A DNA stretch of 14,223 nucleotides, taken from contig JAEVZN010000293.1 of assembly GCA_023392205.1 (NCBI GenBank), positions 1-14,223 of the forward strand, given 5' to 3'. Below the pieces are notes generated by a model, which was not told the DNA's origin, did no database searches, and worked only from the letters and a program-made list of their open reading frames with translations. The first letter of the stretch is position 1, and the number at the start of each line of letters is the position of its first letter. This document shows positions 7,057 through 14,223 of the stretch, in pieces. Origin of the DNA: Pseudomonadota bacterium (GTDB lineage: Bacteria > Pseudomonadota > Alphaproteobacteria > Rhizobiales > Xanthobacteraceae). The translations under genes were made by a program, and so were the position numbers.

Positions 7057-9048
7057 ATGGACGGCAAAACGGACGACACACGCAAGCGAGACCGGCCCTG
7101 GATTTTCCGCACCTATGCGGGGCATTCGACCGCTGAGAAGTCGAATGCCCTGTATCGACAGAATCTGGCGCGAGGCCAGACCGGCCTCTCCATCGCCTTC
7201 GATCTGCCGACCCAGACCGGCTACGATTCCGATCATGTGCTGGCGGCCGGCGAAGTCGGCAAGGTCGGCGTGCCGGTATCGCATCTGGGCGACATGCGCA
7301 CCCTGCTCGACGGCATTCCGCTCGCGCAAATGAACACGTCGATGACCATCAACGCGCCGGCGGCATGGCTGCTATCGCTCTATATTGCGGTGGCCGACGA
7401 GACCGGCGCGCCGCGTGAAAAGCTGACCGGCACCACCCAGAACGATATCATCAAGGAATATCTGTCGCGGGGCACGTATGTGTTTCCGCCCGGCCCCTCG
7501 CTGCGTCTGATCAAGGATACAATCCTGTTCACGACGCAGGAAATGCCGAAATGGAATCCGATGAATGTCTGCTCCTATCATCTGCAGGAGGCAGGTGCGA
7601 CACCGGTGCAAGAGCTGGCCTATGCGCTTGCGACAGCGATTGCCGTACTCGACACCGTGAAGGCATCCGGCGAAGTGCCGGAGGGCCAGATGGGCGAAGT
7701 GGTCGGCCGCATTTCCTTCTTCGTCAATGCGGGCATGCGCTTCATCACCGAAATCTGCAAGATGCGCGCCTTCGTGGAGATGTGGGACGAGATCACCGCA
7801 CAGCGGTTCGGCGTCACCGACCCCAAGCAGCGGCTGTTCCGCTATGGCGTGCAGGTCAATTCGCTCGGCCTCACCGAGCAGCAGCCGGAGAACAACGTCT
7901 ACCGCATCTTCCTTGAGATGCTGGCGGTCACGCTGTCGAAAAAGGCGCGCGCGCGTGCCGTCCAGTTGCCGGCCTGGAACGAGGCGCTCGGCCTGCCGCG
8001 GCCTTTCGACCAGCAATGGTCGCTGCGCGCGCAGCAGATCCTCGCCTACGAAACCGATCTGCTGGAATACGGCGACATTTTCGACGGCTCGACCGCGATC
8101 AGGAACAAGGTCGACGAACTGATCCGCGATGCGAAAGAGGAACTTGCCATTATCGACCGGCTGGGCGGTGCCGTTGCGGCCGTCGAGATGGGCTACATGA
8201 AGCAGCAGCTTGTGGACAGCAATACGAAGCGGCTTGAAGCCATTGAGCGCGGCGACAGCGTAGTCGTCGGCGTCAACAAGTATATCGAAAGCGAACCCTC
8301 GCCGCTGACCGGCGGCATCGATGCGATCATGACCGTGGCGCCCGGCGTCGAAGCCGAACAGATCGGCCGCCTCAATGCGTGGCGGCAGGCGCGCGATGCC
8401 AAGGCTGCGGATGCCGCGTTGAGCGAATTGCGCGCAGCCGCGCGCGAAGGCCGTAACGTCATGCCGGCCTCGATCGCCTGCGCCAAGGCCGGCATTACCA
8501 CCGGCGAATGGGGCGCCGTCTTCCGCGAGGTGTTCGGCGAATATCGCGCACCCACCGGGGTGCCGAAGGCGGCGCGTCAGGTCGGCGGCGAAGAACTCGA
8601 ACCCGTGCGCGCGGAAGTCGAGCGCGTCTCGCACAAGCTCGGACGGCGCATGAAATTCCTGGTCGGCAAGCCCGGCCTTGACGGCCATTCCAACGGCGCC
8701 GAGCAGATCGCCGTGCGCGCGCGCGACGTCGGCATGGACGTGATCTATGGCGGCATCCGCTTCACACCGGCCGAGTTGGTCAAGACCGCCAGGGACGAAG
8801 GCGTCGATGTGATCGGCCTGTCGATCCTCTCGGGAAGCCATGTGCCGCTGGTGCGCGACGTGGTGGAGCGGATGCGCGCCGAAGGCCTCGACGATGTGCC
8901 GGTCGTGGTCGGCGGCATCGTGCCACCGGAAGACGAACAGCTGCTCAAGCAATCGGGCGTCGCTGCCGTTTATACGCCCAAGGATTTCCAGATCAACCAG
9001 ATCATGACGGATGTGGTGCGGATCGTGGAGCGCGCCCAGCGCGACTGA
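7057..9048 (+). CDS. ecm: Ethylmalonyl-CoA mutase (B12-dependent, MeaA-type)
   Basis: This gene encodes 663 residues. The enzyme uses adenosylcobalamin to rearrange (2R)-ethylmalonyl-CoA to (2S)-methylsuccinyl-CoA in the cytosolic ethylmalonyl-CoA pathway, after Ccr and the epimerase. The N-terminal catalytic barrel (about 12-490) has the methylmalonyl-CoA mutase family pattern: RTYAGHSTAEKSN, FDLPTQTGYDSD and GTTQNDIIKEY. The C-terminal cobalamin-binding domain (about 530-660) has LDGHSNGAEQIA with axial ligand His544, the SxL motif at 589-591 and GG at 619-620. DGHSNG rather than the DGHDRG of methylmalonyl-CoA mutase, and the overall length, favour Ecm. The ATG of MDGKTDD is chosen because everything upstream in frame overlaps the GlsB-family gene. 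The ribosome binding site is weak (GGTCGGG), consistent with reliance on the upstream gene. Confidence 0.94.
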   Translation: MDGKTDDTRKRDRPWIFRTYAGHSTAEKSNALYRQNLARGQTGLSIAFDLPTQTGYDSDHVLAAGEVGKVGVPVSHLGDMRTLLDGIPLAQMNTSMTINAPAAWLLSLYIAVADETGAPREKLTGTTQNDIIKEYLSRGTYVFPPGPSLRLIKDTILFTTQEMPKWNPMNVCSYHLQEAGATPVQELAYALATAIAVLDTVKASGEVPEGQMGEVVGRISFFVNAGMRFITEICKMRAFVEMWDEITAQRFGVTDPKQRLFRYGVQVNSLGLTEQQPENNVYRIFLEMLAVTLSKKARARAVQLPAWNEALGLPRPFDQQWSLRAQQILAYETDLLEYGDIFDGSTAIRNKVDELIRDAKEELAIIDRLGGAVAAVEMGYMKQQLVDSNTKRLEAIERGDSVVVGVNKYIESEPSPLTGGIDAIMTVAPGVEAEQIGRLNAWRQARDAKAADAALSELRAAAREGRNVMPASIACAKAGITTGEWGAVFREVFGEYRAPTGVPKAARQVGGEELEPVRAEVERVSHKLGRRMKFLVGKPGLDGHSNGAEQIAVRARDVGMDVIYGGIRFTPAELVKTARDEGVDVIGLSILSGSHVPLVRDVVERMRAEGLDDVPVVVGGIVPPEDEQLLKQSGVAAVYTPKDFQINQIMTDVVRIVERAQRD

Positions 9049-9062
9049 AGGCGCCGTTGCTT

Positions 9063-9875
9063 TCAGGCTTCCGGCACGCGTCCGGCATGCATGGTCAGCG
9101 TGAAGGTGCTGCCCCGGTCCGGCGTGCTCGCCACCGTGAGATCGCCGTCCATCGCTTTGGCCAGACGCTTGACCAGCACGAGACCGAGACCGGTGCCGCC
9201 GAAGCGGCGCGAGACCGCTTCGCTGGCCTGCGCGAAAGGCCGGAACAGCGCCTTGATCTCGGCCGGGCTCATGCCGATACCGCTGTCGCTGATGGCGAAG
9301 ACAAGCAGCACGCGGCCCCGCGTGGCGGGCTTCGCGGTCACGTCGAACCCGACACTGCCACGCATGGTGAATTTCACCGCATTGTCGATGAGATTTTCCA
9401 GCGCCGCCCGCAACCGCACCGTATCGCCGATCGCCTCCGCCGGCACGTCGTCATGGATCGTCACATTCGCCGTAAGCCCCGCCGCGGCCGCACGGGCGGT
9501 AAGCGACGCGCCGAGATCCTGCGCCAATTTACGCGGGGAAAACCGGTCCTTGCGCAGCACCAGCGTCGCCGCATCGGCCTTGACCGCATCGAGGATCAGC
9601 AAGGTCGATTGTGCCAGATGCTCGGCCGCGCTTTGGATGGCATTTGCCCAGCCGCGCTGGCGATCGGTCAGATCGGAAGCGGCCAGCAATTCGGAAAGGG
9701 CCAGAATACCGGTCAGGGGTGTGCGGATATCGTGCGCCAAGGCTGCCATGGCGCGCTCAATCTGCTGCTGTTCTGCGGCTTCGGCCATAGCGCCCGCCTG
9801 CGCCTTGCGCACAGGTTTGCGCGCCGTGGCCGGCGCAGGCTTGGCGGCATGCCGCTTTGGTCGACCGCGCTGCAT
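9063..9875 (-). CDS. Soluble sensor-less histidine kinase
   Basis: This gene encodes 270 residues. The phospho-acceptor H-box is ALAHDIRTPL, with His48. The N-box ENLIDNAVKF has Asn165, the G1 box is DSGIGM at 197-202, and the G2 box GGTGLGL is at 226-232. This is a complete HisKA plus HATPase_c core. No membrane segment, PAS, HAMP or other sensor domain is present. The first 30 residues are very basic and Ala/Pro-rich and begin MQRGRPKR, which contains an AT-hook-like GRP core. The start is uncertain: the ATG at 9875 has no Shine-Dalgarno, while an internal ATG at 9788 (residue 30) follows AGGCGG. No response regulator gene is adjacent. It lies 44 bp downstream of gluQRS on the same strand, probably in one transcript, and converges on ecm with a 14-bp gap. 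Confidence 0.88.
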   Translation of the reverse strand: MQRGRPKRHAAKPAPATARKPVRKAQAGAMAEAAEQQQIERAMAALAHDIRTPLTGILALSELLAASDLTDRQRGWANAIQSAAEHLAQSTLLILDAVKADAATLVLRKDRFSPRKLAQDLGASLTARAAAAGLTANVTIHDDVPAEAIGDTVRLRAALENLIDNAVKFTMRGSVGFDVTAKPATRGRVLLVFAISDSGIGMSPAEIKALFRPFAQASEAVSRRFGGTGLGLVLVKRLAKAMDGDLTVASTPDRGSTFTLTMHAGRVPEA

Positions 9876-9919
9876 GATTCGTCACAGTAAGAATGACATG
9901 CGGCCGCGACGGCGGCCAT

Positions 9920-10792
9920 TCATCCGTCAGCGATACCCAAAGCCTTTCGCAATCCGGCTGGCGTCGCCTCTCCCGCCCTCAATGAACGGATGGCCGTCGC
10001 CTGCGTGGATTTCGAAAGCTTGCGGCCGTTGGCATCGAGCACCAGCCGGTGATGACGGTAAACCGGTGCGGGCAGTCCGAGCAACACCTGAAGGAGCCGG
10101 TGCACGTCGGTCGACCGGAAAAGATCCTGCCCGCGCACCACATGCGACACGCCTTGAATGGCATCGTCCACCACCACCGACAGGTGATAACTGGTCGGCA
10201 CATCCTTGCGCGCCAGCACCACATCGCCCCAGGCCTGCGGATCGGCCACCACCTCGCCGGTCTCGCCGGCCGGGCCGGCGCCGGTTTCGCTGAAAGTCAA
10301 TGCGCCAACTCGCGCGATGGCCTTGGCCATATCCAGCCGCAAGGCATAGGGCGCGCCGTCCGCAATGCGTGCGCGGCGCTCGGTATCGCTCATGTCCGCG
10401 CGGTGGCCGGGATAGATCGGCGCGCCGTCGGGATCGCGCGGCCAGCCATCCCCGCGTTCGCTCACCATCTGCGCAATGTCGCCGCGGCTCTCGAACGTCG
10501 CATAAAGCAGATCCATCGCGTCAAGCCGCGCCAGCGCGTCCCGATATGCGCCGAAATGCTCCGATTGCCGCCGCACCGGTTGCTCCCAGACGATGCCGAG
10601 CCAGGCCAGATCCTCATGGATCGCAGCCTCGAATTCCGGGCAGCAGCGCGTCCGGTCGATATCCTCGATGCGCAGAAGCAGGCGGCCCTGTGCGGCCCGC
10701 GCTAGTTCTGCATTGAGCAGCGCCGACAGCGCGTGTCCAAGATGCAGATAGCCATTCGGCGACGGCGCAAAACGGAAAACGGGTGGCGGCAT
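9920..10792 (-). CDS. gluQRS: Glutamyl-Q tRNA(Asp) synthetase
   Basis: This gene encodes 290 residues. It is a truncated class I glutamyl-tRNA synthetase paralogue that attaches glutamate to queuosine in the wobble position of tRNA(Asp), without an anticodon-binding domain. FAPSPNGYLHLGHA at 8-21 carries the HIGH-type motif (HLGH) and KLSKS at 258-262 is the second nucleotide-binding motif. RIEDIDRTR at 41-49 and the SYHLSVVVDD region are family hallmarks. The length fits GluQ-RS and excludes a full GltX. The Zn-binding cysteines of the E. coli enzyme appear absent: the corresponding positions read Thr99, Glu101 and Arg131, with Tyr127 kept. It is transcribed divergently from the DNA glycosylase gene, with 66 bp between starts. 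The ribosome binding site is weak. Confidence 0.92.
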   Translation of the reverse strand: MPPPVFRFAPSPNGYLHLGHALSALLNAELARAAQGRLLLRIEDIDRTRCCPEFEAAIHEDLAWLGIVWEQPVRRQSEHFGAYRDALARLDAMDLLYATFESRGDIAQMVSERGDGWPRDPDGAPIYPGHRADMSDTERRARIADGAPYALRLDMAKAIARVGALTFSETGAGPAGETGEVVADPQAWGDVVLARKDVPTSYHLSVVVDDAIQGVSHVVRGQDLFRSTDVHRLLQVLLGLPAPVYRHHRLVLDANGRKLSKSTQATAIRSLRAGEATPAGLRKALGIADG

Positions 10793-10858
10793 GTTGGGCT
10801 ATCTGCAAACGCGATTCACTGGACGTCCCGCCATATCGAGTTATGACAGCATCCCAGC

Positions 10859-11674
10859 ATGGTCCAGTTCCTCCACACGCAATCCGATCTTTCCGCGGCG
10901 CTGGGGCGGCTCATTGCCGCCGATCCGCGCCTCATGCCGGTTTTGGACACAGCCGGACACCCGCCCTTGCGGCGGCGCGCACCGGGCTTTCCGGGCCTTG
11001 CGCAGGTCATTTGCGGCCAACAATTGTCGACCGCAAGTGCCGGTGCCATCTGGGCGCGGTTGGAACAGGCCTTTGTGCCCTTCGATCCAGATCCTCTGCG
11101 CAAGGCGCGCGCCGACCGGCTCGCGCGGCTGGGTCTGTCTGCGGCCAAGATCAAGTCGATCAAGGCCATCGCCTCAGCGATCGGCAATGGGCAGCTCGAC
11201 CTCGATGCCATTGCCGTGCAGGAGGCCGACAGCGCGCATCAGGCCCTGATCGCCTTTCACGGCATCGGACCCTGGACGGCCGATATCTATCTCCTGTTCT
11301 GCCTCGGTCATGCGGACGCCTTTCCGGCCGGCGATCTGGCCCTGCAGGAGGCCTTGCGGATCGGCTTCGGGATGAAGGCACGCCCCACGGCAAAAGAGCT
11401 GATCGCGATTGCCGAATGCTGGCGGCCTTATCGCGGGGTGGCCGCGCATCTGCTCTGGCACTATTATCACGTCGTCAAACGCCGCGACGGCGCGCCGATG
11501 CAGGCCAAGCCGCCGCGTTCCAGCACAAAAGCCGGTGCGGCGACCGCGGCAGGACTCAAGGTCCCGGCCAAGGCCAGCGCGACCGTCAGATCCAGGGCCG
11601 CCACGGCCGTTCAGAAGAAAGCAGTCTCGAATGGCCGCAAGCGCCCCGCCGAAACTCTCAGGCCCAAGCCTTGA
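10859..11674 (+). CDS. AlkA-like DNA-3-methyladenine glycosylase with basic C-terminal tail
   Basis: This gene encodes 271 residues. The HhH-GPD core spans about 40-205. VICGQQLS at 50-57 is the usual start of the fold. The helix-hairpin-helix is FHGIGPWTA at 133-141, and Asp159 in FPAGDLALQ matches the catalytic aspartate (Asp238 of E. coli AlkA). The enzyme should excise alkylated bases such as 3-methyladenine in base-excision repair. Like yeast MAG it lacks the N-terminal domain of E. coli AlkA. From about 206 a 65-residue tail rich in Lys, Arg, Ala and Ser follows, probably disordered and DNA-binding. The tail's coding end overlaps the next gene by 44 bp. The ATG at 10859 has no strong Shine-Dalgarno. 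Exact base specificity cannot be told from sequence. Confidence 0.88.
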   Translation: MVQFLHTQSDLSAALGRLIAADPRLMPVLDTAGHPPLRRRAPGFPGLAQVICGQQLSTASAGAIWARLEQAFVPFDPDPLRKARADRLARLGLSAAKIKSIKAIASAIGNGQLDLDAIAVQEADSAHQALIAFHGIGPWTADIYLLFCLGHADAFPAGDLALQEALRIGFGMKARPTAKELIAIAECWRPYRGVAAHLLWHYYHVVKRRDGAPMQAKPPRSSTKAGAATAAGLKVPAKASATVRSRAATAVQKKAVSNGRKRPAETLRPKP

Positions 11675-12311
11675 ACCGCAATCCGGACAGGCCAAACGGC
11701 TTGTCGTCTTCCTGCATGGCTATGGCGCCGACGGCAACGACCTGATCGATATCGGCCGCGCCTGGCAGCCGATCCTGCCGGATACAGCCTTCATCTCGCC
11801 GCATGCGCCCGAGGCCTGCGGGCAGGCGCCGGTCGGCCGGCAATGGTTTGGCCTCACCTTCCGCGATCCGGACGAACGCTGGAATGGCGTCAATCAGGCG
11901 GCTCCGGCGCTGAATGCCTTTCTCGACGCAGAGCTGACAAGGCGGCAATTGCCGCCCTCGGCGCTGGCATTGGTCGGATTCAGCCAGGGGACCATGATGG
12001 CCTTGCATGCGGGCTTGCGCCGTGCGGTCGCACCCGCAGCTATCGTCGGCTATTCGGGGATGTTCATCATGCCCAATGACGGCCCGCCCGAGACGGTCCA
12101 GGGCGAGATCACCGCGCGCCCGCCGGTGCTGCTGATCCATGGCGACGGCGACGAACTGATCCCGGTTCAGGCCCTGTTCCACGCCTCTTCTGCCCTGTCG
12201 GCGCTGGATGTGCCGGTGGAATGGCATATTTCGTCCGGGATCGGCCACGGCATCGATCAGGAGGGCCTGCGCCATGGCGGCGAGTTCCTGGCGAGGCGAT
12301 TCGGGCTGTAA
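11631..12311 (+). CDS. Alpha/beta hydrolase, phospholipase/carboxylesterase family
   Basis: This gene encodes 226 residues with a full alpha/beta-hydrolase catalytic triad: Ser118 in GFSQG, Asp174 in GDGDELIP and His206 in GIGHGID. The oxyanion-hole motif LHGYGADGND is at 28-37. It belongs to the Pfam phospholipase/carboxylesterase (acyl-protein thioesterase-like) family of small cytosolic esterases; the natural substrate is unknown. The ATG at 11631 is chosen because PKLSGPSLEP directly after it looks like the normal beginning of rhizobial members, and no other start lies between it and the conserved core. This makes its first 44 bp overlap the end of the glycosylase gene, so co-transcription and translational coupling are likely. 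The reading frame is open for 74 more codons upstream, but that part is a shadow of the glycosylase gene. Confidence 0.9.
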   Translation: MAASAPPKLSGPSLEPQSGQAKRLVVFLHGYGADGNDLIDIGRAWQPILPDTAFISPHAPEACGQAPVGRQWFGLTFRDPDERWNGVNQAAPALNAFLDAELTRRQLPPSALALVGFSQGTMMALHAGLRRAVAPAAIVGYSGMFIMPNDGPPETVQGEITARPPVLLIHGDGDELIPVQALFHASSALSALDVPVEWHISSGIGHGIDQEGLRHGGEFLARRFGL

Positions 12312-12374
12312 GCAGCCGCCGGACCGGGTCGGGACGCGGCCAAGAACGCAACCGCGGTAAGCCTTGGGGAGACC

Positions 12375-12403
12375 TTCACATTCCCGTCACGCTCACCTAT
12401 CAT
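12375..12403 (+). promoter_or_regulatory. Candidate sigma-70 promoter of the HNH endonuclease gene
   Basis: TTCACA (12375-12380) and TATCAT (12398-12403) are separated by 17 bp and each match consensus at five of six positions. The start would be near 12410, giving a short leader of about 34 nt before the TTG start codon. Confidence 0.5.
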
Positions 12404-12427
12404 TGAAGGAGTCGTCTCCGGTGCTTG

Positions 12428-12446
12428 AAAGGAGCGCCATCGCTTG
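12428..12446 (+). promoter_or_regulatory. Shine-Dalgarno and TTG start of the HNH gene
   Basis: AAAGGAG at 12428-12434 lies 9 nt before TTG at 12444-12446. No in-frame ATG or GTG lies at a suitable distance, so a rare TTG initiation codon is inferred. Confidence 0.6.
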
Positions 12447-13001
12447 AACGTCCACGTCTCGCCTGCTGGATTCCCGGCTTTGGTGCTGAACGCCGACTTC
12501 CGGCCCTTGAGCTATTATCCGCTGTCGCTGTGGTCCTGGCAGGACACCATCAAGGCGGTGTTCCTCGAACGCGTCAACATTGTCGCAAATTACGACCGCG
12601 CCGTGCGCTCGCCGAGCTTCGAGATGAAGCTGCCCAGCGTGGTGTCGCTGAAAACCTTCGTCAAACCGTCGACGCATCCGGCCTTCACCCGGTTCAACGT
12701 GTTCCTGCGCGACCGCTTCGCCTGCCAATATTGCGGCGCGCGCGACGACCTGACGTTCGATCATATCGTGCCGCGCTCGCGCGGCGGCCTGACCACCTGG
12801 GACAACGTGGTCGCCGCCTGTTCGCCCTGCAATCTGAAGAAGGGCAGCCTGACCATGGCGGAAGCGCGCATGCATCCGGCGCAGATGCCCTTTGCGCCCA
12901 GTGTACAGCACCTGCATCGCAACGGGCGGATGTTTCCGCCCAATTACCTGCATGAAAGCTGGGTGGACTATCTTTACTGGGACACCGAACTGGAGCCGTA
13001 A
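12444..13001 (+). CDS. HNH endonuclease family protein
   Basis: This gene encodes 185 residues. The HNH/McrA-type zinc finger nuclease fold is complete: CQYC (Cys94 and Cys97), FDHIVPRSRGG with His107, and NVVAACSPCNLKKG with Asn121, Cys126, Cys129 and Asn130. An N-terminal stretch (ALVLNADFRPLSYYPLSLW, 12-30) is shared by a chromosomal HNH family widespread in alphaproteobacteria and not tied to phage or restriction systems. A metal-dependent nuclease activity is expected; the cellular role is unknown. The gene has its own promoter, a good Shine-Dalgarno and a TTG start. Its last 28 bp overlap the 3' end of the convergent FMN-enzyme gene. Confidence 0.9.
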   Translation: MNVHVSPAGFPALVLNADFRPLSYYPLSLWSWQDTIKAVFLERVNIVANYDRAVRSPSFEMKLPSVVSLKTFVKPSTHPAFTRFNVFLRDRFACQYCGARDDLTFDHIVPRSRGGLTTWDNVVAACSPCNLKKGSLTMAEARMHPAQMPFAPSVQHLHRNGRMFPPNYLHESWVDYLYWDTELEP

Positions 13002-14143
13002 GCGGCCGCATCCATAGGCGCGGTCCAGATCGCGGCACGACCGATCTCGTCCAGCGTGCGGCAGCCGGTCAGCGCCATCGTCACCTCAAGTTCTGCCAGC
13101 AGGATGCGGATGACATGCGCCACGCCCACGGCGCCCGCGGCCGCAAGGCCATACAGATAGGGCCGGCCGATCATCACCGCATTGGCGCCCAGCGCAATCG
13201 CCTTCACGATATCGCTGCCGCGCCGGATGCCGCCATCAAGCAGCACCGGCACGCGGCCATCGATTGCGGCAGCGATGCCCGGCAGGACGGCTATGGTAGG
13301 GGGCAGCGTGTCGAGCGCGCGCCCGCCATGATTGGACACAACGATGCCGTCGATGCCCGCTTCCAGGGCCAGCAACGCGTCCTCCGGCGTCATCACGCCC
13401 TTGATCAGCAACGGCAGACGCGTGAGCGATTTCAGCCAGACGATATCGCGCCAGGTCGGCGCCGCCTGCAATAGCGGGCCGCCCAGCAGAAGCTGTCCGC
13501 TCTCGCCTCCCGATGCGGCATCCGCGCGCGGACGATCGCGCAGATTGGCGGCAGCGATACCCGGCGGCAAGGCAAAGCCCGCACGCTGTTCGCGATTGCG
13601 CATCCCGCTGACCTGCGCATCCACCGTCACCACCAGCGCCGTGTAGCCTGAATTCTCCGCGCGACGCACGAGCGCTTCCGTCGCTGCGCGATCGGGCTGC
13701 ACGTAGAGCTGAAACCAGAACGGAGCCGTGGCGTCGCGCGCAATATCTTCCAGCGCGACGCCCGATTGCGTGCTCACCGTCATGATCGTCTGCATCGCAG
13801 AGGCCGCCAGGGCGGTTTCGCGTTCACCATCGGGATGAAAGAGCGTCTGGTAGGCCGCTGGCGCGAGGATCAGCGGCGAATCGCACGCAACACCGAACAG
13901 CGACAGCCGGCGATGCGCGCCGGTCATGTCGCGCAACACACGCGGCCGCAATCTGATCGCGCGGAAAGCATTTTCGTTTTCGCGCAGGGTGATCTCGTCG
14001 CCCGCACCGCCCGCCAGATAGGCGAAAATATCACCGGGCAGCGACGCGCGTGCCAGCGCTTCGTAATCCGCAATTGCGACAATGCCGGGCGGGACAATAT
14101 CGTCGCGGCGGCGCTGCTCGGGCGCTTTCAGGTGACCGACCAT
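12974..14143 (-). CDS. FMN-dependent alpha-hydroxy-acid oxidase/dehydrogenase (lactate dehydrogenase/glycolate oxidase family)
   Basis: This gene encodes 389 residues with a TIM-barrel flavoprotein pattern. Residues corresponding to the spinach glycolate oxidase active site are present: Tyr42 in AYLAGGAGDE, Tyr147 in FQLYVQ, Asp175 in TVDAQ, Lys248 in LIKGV, and His272 and Arg275 in SNHGGRALD. LLDGGIRRGSD and ALGANAVMIGRPYLYG at the C-terminal side bind the FMN phosphate. The enzyme oxidises an L-2-hydroxy acid to the 2-keto acid; lactate, glycolate, mandelate or another substrate cannot be separated by eye. No membrane-anchoring segment is obvious. The ATG at 14143 overlaps the end of the upstream minus-strand gene by 16 bp, so co-transcription is likely, although no Shine-Dalgarno stands out. 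Confidence 0.9.
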   Translation of the reverse strand: MVGHLKAPEQRRRDDIVPPGIVAIADYEALARASLPGDIFAYLAGGAGDEITLRENENAFRAIRLRPRVLRDMTGAHRRLSLFGVACDSPLILAPAAYQTLFHPDGERETALAASAMQTIMTVSTQSGVALEDIARDATAPFWFQLYVQPDRAATEALVRRAENSGYTALVVTVDAQVSGMRNREQRAGFALPPGIAAANLRDRPRADAASGGESGQLLLGGPLLQAAPTWRDIVWLKSLTRLPLLIKGVMTPEDALLALEAGIDGIVVSNHGGRALDTLPPTIAVLPGIAAAIDGRVPVLLDGGIRRGSDIVKAIALGANAVMIGRPYLYGLAAAGAVGVAHVIRILLAELEVTMALTGCRTLDEIGRAAIWTAPMDAAAYGSSSVSQ

Positions 14144-14223
14144 TCGCGCAGCAGGTTGTGATAGATGCCGGTCAAGCGATGAGCCACGGGATTGCCCGGC
14201 GCCTCGCTGCCGAGCGTCTGGAT
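14128..14223 (-). CDS. C-terminal end of an unidentified gene (5' part outside window)
   Basis: The minus strand is open from the right edge for 31 codons to a TGA at 14130-14128. The visible peptide ends in LTGIYHNLLREWSVT. I do not recognise the family from so short a tail. Its stop lies inside the first codons of the FMN-enzyme gene (16-bp overlap), which is typical of an operon, so it may act with that enzyme. The reading is plausible but rests on frame and context alone. Confidence 0.45.
   Translation of the reverse strand: MQTLGSEAPGNPVAHRLTGIYHNLLREWSVT

Noticed and set aside
8023..8034. CTGC-N4-GCAG palindrome inside ecm
   Set aside because: It lies within conserved coding sequence in a GCGC-rich run, so it is probably a chance match. 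It is kept as a warning about the specificity of the motif.
7372..8952. 526-codon minus-strand open frame across ecm
   Set aside because: It is opposite a clear Ecm gene and is rich in His, Arg and Asp with no recognisable domain, typical of an antisense shadow in GC-rich DNA.
10793..10858. Divergent promoters between gluQRS and the glycosylase gene
   Set aside because: The 66-bp gap must hold or overlap control elements, but no pair of boxes with good spacing is convincing on either strand.

Overview
The window is GC-rich, densely packed DNA from an alphaproteobacterium, most likely of the order Hyphomicrobiales (Rhizobiales; a Bradyrhizobium-, Rhodopseudomonas- or Xanthobacteraceae-like relative). 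This rests on the GC-rich codon use, the protein flavour of the housekeeping genes, and two key enzymes of the ethylmalonyl-CoA pathway: crotonyl-CoA carboxylase/reductase (ccr) and ethylmalonyl-CoA mutase (ecm). The genus cannot be fixed from the sequence alone. I see no IS element, phage gene, tRNA, rRNA or CRISPR array.

Layout, left to right. (1) The 3' end of a YihY/BrkB-family membrane protein gene, followed by an orphan DNA-binding-domain fragment of a Crp/Fnr regulator (a pseudogene remnant). (2) ccr on the minus strand. (3) A 240-bp divergent intergenic region with inverted and iterated repeats. (4) A tight plus-strand operon of four genes: a GNAT-like acyltransferase, a free-standing acyl carrier protein, an AMP-forming acyl ligase and a fold-III PLP decarboxylase. 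The last three are joined by a 4-bp and a 14-bp overlap. (5) A 219-bp gap with a good sigma-70-like promoter and TGC-N3-GCA palindromes, leading into a small GlsB/YeaQ/YmgE membrane protein gene and ecm. (6) On the minus strand, gluQRS followed by a soluble histidine kinase. (7) On the plus strand, an AlkA-like DNA glycosylase overlapping a phospholipase/carboxylesterase-type hydrolase, then an HNH endonuclease with its own promoter and a TTG start. (8) On the minus strand, an FMN-dependent alpha-hydroxy-acid oxidase/dehydrogenase, preceded by the last codons of another gene that runs off the window.

How the genes may work together. Ccr and Ecm are two steps of acetyl-CoA assimilation: crotonyl-CoA is reductively carboxylated to ethylmalonyl-CoA, which after epimerisation is rearranged to methylsuccinyl-CoA. 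The four-gene operon between them is the most interesting part. Its ligase and decarboxylase resemble, from memory, the pair known as exosortase A-associated, yet no exosortase gene lies here. Together with the ACP and acyltransferase they look like a self-contained route that adenylates an amino-acid-like acid, loads it on the ACP, decarboxylates it and transfers the product. By analogy this resembles VinN/VinL/VinO of vicenistatin biosynthesis. The substrate and product are unknown, and whether the cluster is linked to the ethylmalonyl-CoA pathway is open. Shared TGC-N3-GCA palindromes upstream of both ccr and glsB-ecm suggest possible common control by a PhaR-like regulator.
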